From: CAWAND01 sp963783335
GTDB taxonomy: Bacteria; Chloroflexota; Anaerolineae; Anaerolineales; E44-bin32
Direction: 5' to 3'
DNA length: 64,000 nt
Assembly: GCA_963783335.1 (NCBI GenBank)
Contig: CAWAND010000007.1
Span: 12,151-76,150 of the forward strand
Of this stretch, positions 61,281-64,000 are shown one piece after another (the stretch's first letter is position 1; every line of letters starts with the position of its first letter). The translations under genes were made by a program, and so were the position numbers. The notes beneath the pieces are model-generated. The model did not search any database and was not told the DNA's origin. It saw only the letters and a list, made by a program, of their open reading frames with translations.

Positions 61281-61687
61281 CCGACGCCGTCGTCGATGCC
61301 AGCGTCTGGGTCAGCCGCCTGGTCTCAAGTGATGTGCATCATGAGAGATGCCGAGATTGGTTTGAGAATCAAGCCACCGCTAACGGTCTGCTCGTGAGCC
61401 CTGTCTCCATGCTGGCGGAGGTGGCTGGGGCGATCTCCCGCCGGACTGGCCAGGCGTCGCTGGCTTCCAGAGCAGTAGCATTGATTCTAGCCCTGCCCAC
61501 CCTGCGGCTTGTCTCGGTGGATCCCGACTTGGGTCGACTGGCCGCCGGCCTCGCCGCCGAACGCGCCCTACGCGGTGCTGATGCCCTGTACGTCGCCACA
61601 GCCTCCAGCCTCGGGCTCGCCCTGGTCACCCTCGACCAAGAGCAGCTCGAAAGATCTGCACCTCTCCTCACGGCAATCTCCCCATAA
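61277..61687 (+). CDS. PIN-domain (VapC-type) toxin
   Basis: 136 residues from ATG 61277, overlapping the antitoxin stop. The acidic PIN site is present: Asp in VVDASVWV, Glu in MLAEVAGAI, Asp in LRGADALYVATA and Asp in LVTLDQEQ. Ribonuclease toxin, likely cutting tRNA or rRNA, held by the upstream antitoxin. Confidence 0.9.
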   Translation: MTDAVVDASVWVSRLVSSDVHHERCRDWFENQATANGLLVSPVSMLAEVAGAISRRTGQASLASRAVALILALPTLRLVSVDPDLGRLAAGLAAERALRGADALYVATASSLGLALVTLDQEQLERSAPLLTAISP

Positions 61688-61943
61688 CCTAGCGGGGGCC
61701 GATCTACCCAGATCTCCCATCCATAGAGGCTCCTGTCTTCCAGACAGAGGAACCTGTCTTTCTCCAACCTATCCTCGCCACTCGAGGAAAGAGCGACGTT
61801 GCCCGGGACGCCATCGCCGGGCAACTCTGCCTTCGCGGGCGAAAACCTGACATACGAGCCGAGCGATGGCCGGCACGTCGTCGCCATGTCCCATCCAGCG
61901 CGGGGAGGCCTCGCCCTGCCGCACACCTGAAGCGAGGCAAGAA

Positions 61944-62618
61944 ATGAAACCAACTTTGAATGCCCTTCCGTGCAGAGAGCGACCGGCCTGGCGCTTGTCG
62001 TACCAACCGGAAGACTGCACCTCTCTCGAGGTCTTGGCAGCCCTCATCGGGGGCTCCCGACAGTTCGAACTCGCCCAGTCGGTATTGGGGCGTCTGGGAT
62101 CCATCGACGCCCTCGCCCGTGCCGACCCCAATGACTTGTTGGGTGTGGAAGGCATCGGTCCTGTCACGGCCGCTCGTCTCCTGGCGGCCAAAGAACTCGG
62201 AAAGCGCATCGCTACGCACCACAATGGCGATCGGCCAGTGATCAAGAGCCCTGAGGATGCCGCGGCCCTGCTGATGCCTTGGATGCAAGACTTGGAACAG
62301 GAACGGTTGGTGCTCCTCCTCCTCGACACCCGCCACGCATTGCTCGGTGGGCCGATCGAGTTGTACAAAGGCTCCCTCAACACATCGTTGATCCGAGTGG
62401 GTGAGGTGTTCCGGGCCGGGATCCGGGCCAACGCGGCCGCCATTCTCGCTGCGCACAATCACCCGTCGAACGACCCGACCCCCAGCCCAGAGGACGTCTC
62501 CCTCACGAAGGCCATGGTGGAAGCCGGCAGGTTGGTTGACATCGACCTGCTGGACCACTTGATTATCGGGCACGGAAGGTATGTATCGCTCAAGGCTAGA
62601 GGGCTGGGTTTCAGCTAG
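61944..62618 (+). CDS. radC: RadC-like JAB/MPN protein
   Basis: 224 residues from ATG 61944. Helix-hairpin-helix part (GVEGIGPVTAARLLAAKEL) followed by the JAB metal site HNHPSNDPTPSPEDVSLT; the family has HSHPSG...PSxxD. RadC proteins are frequent on islands and phages, with unclear role; the original DNA-repair link is disputed. The 256-bp gap upstream holds a hairpin (TTGCCCGG/CCGGGCAA, 61799-61824). Confidence 0.92.
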   Translation: MKPTLNALPCRERPAWRLSYQPEDCTSLEVLAALIGGSRQFELAQSVLGRLGSIDALARADPNDLLGVEGIGPVTAARLLAAKELGKRIATHHNGDRPVIKSPEDAAALLMPWMQDLEQERLVLLLLDTRHALLGGPIELYKGSLNTSLIRVGEVFRAGIRANAAAILAAHNHPSNDPTPSPEDVSLTKAMVEAGRLVDIDLLDHLIIGHGRYVSLKARGLGFS

Positions 62619-62732
62619 GATGCAGGCGACCCACGTTCAGGGGGCCTTCCCATCTGGGACTTGCCCTTTGTTCACAAGACAGGCGTGCGGCAAGCCCCGT
62701 GGGCCGCCACCAGATCCAGTCTGACCCTCGAG

Positions 62733-62761
62733 TTGTGATATCATGTAATCAAGAATACCAT
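62733..62761 (+). promoter_or_regulatory. Promoter of the second toxin-antitoxin module
   Basis: TTGTGA (62733-62738), 17 bp, TACCAT (62756-62761), with overlapping ATCATGAT-type repeats (62741-62771) suited to a ribbon-helix-helix repressor. Confidence 0.45.
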
Positions 62762-62784
62762 CATGATGATAGGAGGTGGTTCCA

Positions 62785-63045
62785 TTGTACCGAACTCAAA
62801 TTCAACTGACGGGATCACAGGCGCAAGCCCTCAAAGAGCTGGCGGCGAGCCAACAGCGATCCATGGCTGAGGTGGCGCGCGAAGCCGTCGACATGCTGCT
62901 GGAAACATCGGTCTCGGTCAGCCGGGAGGAACGCCAGAGGCGAGCCCTGGCGGCGGTGGGAAGGTTTCATTCTGGACATCACGACATCGCGACGGAGCAC
63001 GATCGCTACCTCGATGAGGCCTACGCCGATGGCGATCCTGGTTGA
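62785..63045 (+). CDS. Ribbon-helix-helix antitoxin
   Basis: 86 residues from TTG 62785, about 10 nt after AGGAGG (62769-62774); GTG 62776 is too close to the ribosome site. YRTQIQLTGSQAQALKELAASQQRSMAEVAREAVDMLL is a CopG/MetJ-type N-terminus, followed by an acidic toxin-binding tail. Ends 17 bp into the toxin gene. Confidence 0.82.
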   Translation: MYRTQIQLTGSQAQALKELAASQQRSMAEVAREAVDMLLETSVSVSREERQRRALAAVGRFHSGHHDIATEHDRYLDEAYADGDPG

Positions 63046-63439
63046 CACCTCCGCCCTGTTCGCTTTGCTTGACGCCGATGACAATCGCCATGACCACGCC
63101 GGTGAGCTCTGGCGAGACCTGATTACGAAGGGTGAGACCCTTATCTGCACCAACTACGTGCTGGTTGAGACGTTTGCGCTTGTCCAGCGACGTTTGGGAA
63201 TGGAAGCTGTCAGGACACTCCAGGAGGATCTGCTCCCGTTTGTCGGTGTGGAATGGGTCGACGCCGTCAGCCACCATAGCAGCGTCATGGCTGTTCTGAC
63301 AGCCGGTCGACGAGGACGAAGCTTGGTGGACTGTGCGAGCTTTGAGACGATGCGTCGGCGGGGCATTGATACCGCCTTCGCCTTTGATCTGCACTTCGGC
63401 GAGCAAGGGTTCCAGGTCGTGCCAGACCTTTCAGACTGA
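63029..63439 (+). CDS. PIN-domain (VapC-type) toxin
   Basis: 136 residues from ATG 63029. PIN residues: Asp in LVDTSALFAL, Glu in VLVETFAL, Asp in SLVDCASFE, Asp in FAFDLHF. Pair with the RHH antitoxin, a second VapBC of a different antitoxin class than the first. Confidence 0.92.
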   Translation: MAILVDTSALFALLDADDNRHDHAGELWRDLITKGETLICTNYVLVETFALVQRRLGMEAVRTLQEDLLPFVGVEWVDAVSHHSSVMAVLTAGRRGRSLVDCASFETMRRRGIDTAFAFDLHFGEQGFQVVPDLSD

Positions 63440-63478
63440 GGCCACCCGATCAGATTGACCCGCAACACTGCACGTTCA

Positions 63479-63509
63479 GACCACCCCTCCCCGGGTGGTC
63501 CTTGTTTTT
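63479..63509 (+). terminator. Terminator after the toxin gene
   Basis: GACCACCC (63479-63486), 6-nt loop, GGGTGGTC (63493-63500), then CTTGTTTTT. Confidence 0.8.
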
Positions 63510-63558
63510 CTCCCAATGACCGTCAACTCCGCCTTGAAGACTAACCTTACTGTGGGTC

Positions 63559-63573
63559 GAAAGGAGGTGATCC
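63559..63573 (+). promoter_or_regulatory. Unusually long Shine-Dalgarno sequence
   Basis: GAAAGGAGGTGATCC: 15 bases matching the complement of the conserved 16S rRNA 3' end (GGATCACCTCCTTTC). It precedes the ATG at 63576 and should give very strong initiation. Confidence 0.7.
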
Positions 63574-63575
63574 TT

Positions 63576-64000
63576 ATGTCGGAGACCGCCCCCGGCGGGC
63601 TGGACCGGATGCAGCTGGCAGCGGTCGAGCACACTGGCGGACCGCTGGAGGTCATTGCCGGTCCCGGCGCGGGAAAGACACTGCTCCTCGTGGAACGGGC
63701 TGCCAGGCTCCACGAGAAGGGCACGCCCCTGTCCGGCATCGTTCTGGTGACCTTCACGACTCGCGCCGCTGCCGAAATGCGCCATCGCCTTCAGGTCAGG
63801 CTCGGGATGGATCTGGACGGCCAGGCGCTCCGCAGCGCCAGCACCATCCATGCCCTGGCTTACCGCATTCTCCGTGCGGCCAAAAAGAGCGCCGGAGACT
63901 CCGGTTGGCGAGTAGCCGATGAACGTGAGGCTTTCGACGTCCTGCGCCAGGCGATGACGGAAACCGGCGCCCCGCGAGAACTGTACTCGCCAGTTGAGAT
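63576..64000 (+). CDS. UvrD/PcrA-like helicase, N-terminus only
   Basis: The open frame from ATG 63576 runs off the window. Q motif LDRMQLAAV, Walker A AGPGAGKT, motif Ia TFTTRAAAEMRHRL, and STIHALAYRIL, all of the superfamily 1A helicase N-terminal domain. It may be a repair helicase of the island or part of a defence system such as those pairing UvrD-like proteins with nucleases; the rest is needed to tell. Confidence 0.9.
   Translation, partial: MSETAPGGLDRMQLAAVEHTGGPLEVIAGPGAGKTLLLVERAARLHEKGTPLSGIVLVTFTTRAAAEMRHRLQVRLGMDLDGQALRSASTIHALAYRILRAAKKSAGDSGWRVADEREAFDVLRQAMTETGAPRELYSPVE

Noticed and set aside
61944..62618. RadC-like protein as the peptidase that trims the sulfur carrier
   Set aside because: It belongs to the RadC branch, lies 40 kb away on an island, and no link is visible.

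Overview
The window is GC-rich, gene-dense bacterial DNA. Gene content points to a Chloroflexota bacterium, probably of the Anaerolineae type: Pro/Thr-rich secreted lipoproteins, DUF4352 domains, a CpaE-like ATPase, a TtuA/sulfur-carrier pair, a LacD-type aldolase, a MoxR-DUF58-transglutaminase trio and paired heterodimeric ABC exporters. This assignment is inferred from gene families; no rRNA or phylogenetic marker was compared.

Layout. 1-8300: end of a VOC/PhnB-like gene, a MITE-like palindrome, a broken duplicate of a cpaE tail, a frameshifted metallopeptidase-like lipoprotein, intact cpaE (minus), a frameshifted DUF4352 lipoprotein (minus), then an ECF sigma factor, its likely anti-sigma partner and a small secreted protein. 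8300-21000: HerA-like ATPase (frameshifted), CPBP protease, CAP-domain protein, YchF, an MFS transporter, the moxR-DUF58-tgpA operon, and an MFS remnant overlapping the moxR start. 21100-29600: leaderless sulfur carrier plus TtuA, two FAD oxidoreductases, a copper cassette (YHS protein, CopA, CsoR with an operator-like tract), thyA-folA. 29600-42400: MgtA-like P-type ATPase with a structured leader, a TerB-like protein, LacD-type aldolase, acyltransferase, WD40 lipoprotein, a marR-ABC-ABC operon with a clear promoter/operator, PIG-L deacetylase. 42400-60100: MATE/ANKH-like membrane protein, DUF6159 protein, DEAD-box helicase with a long leader, 6-phosphogluconolactonase, a second ABC pair, Yip1 protein, a large GGDEF-EAL protein, P450, SDR, a B12-binding radical SAM protein and a small exported protein. 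60289-end: tRNA-Arg(TCG) followed by a truncated tyrosine integrase, two VapBC-type modules, RadC and the start of a UvrD-like helicase, i.e. the edge of an integrated island that leaves the window.

Three patterns cut across the annotation. (1) At least seven otherwise normal genes are broken by a frameshift of the same sign (one extra base), several in short homopolymers. Consensus sequence error explains this better than seven independent pseudogenes. (2) An 18-bp palindrome of the Rex type (TTGTGAA-N4-TTCACAA) recurs, exactly or nearly, in at least six intergenic places, some of them between convergent genes where a promoter operator is not expected. (3) The leader before the MgtA-like gene can form mutually exclusive helices inside a closing stem that ends next to the start codon; it resembles none of the riboswitch classes I could recall.

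The genes are mostly housekeeping, transport and envelope functions. I found no CRISPR array, rRNA or complete mobile element. The strongest leads for something undescribed are the MgtA leader, the recurring palindrome, the sulfur carrier whose Gly-Gly is not terminal, and the tRNA-Arg island with helically phased repeats beside its integrase.
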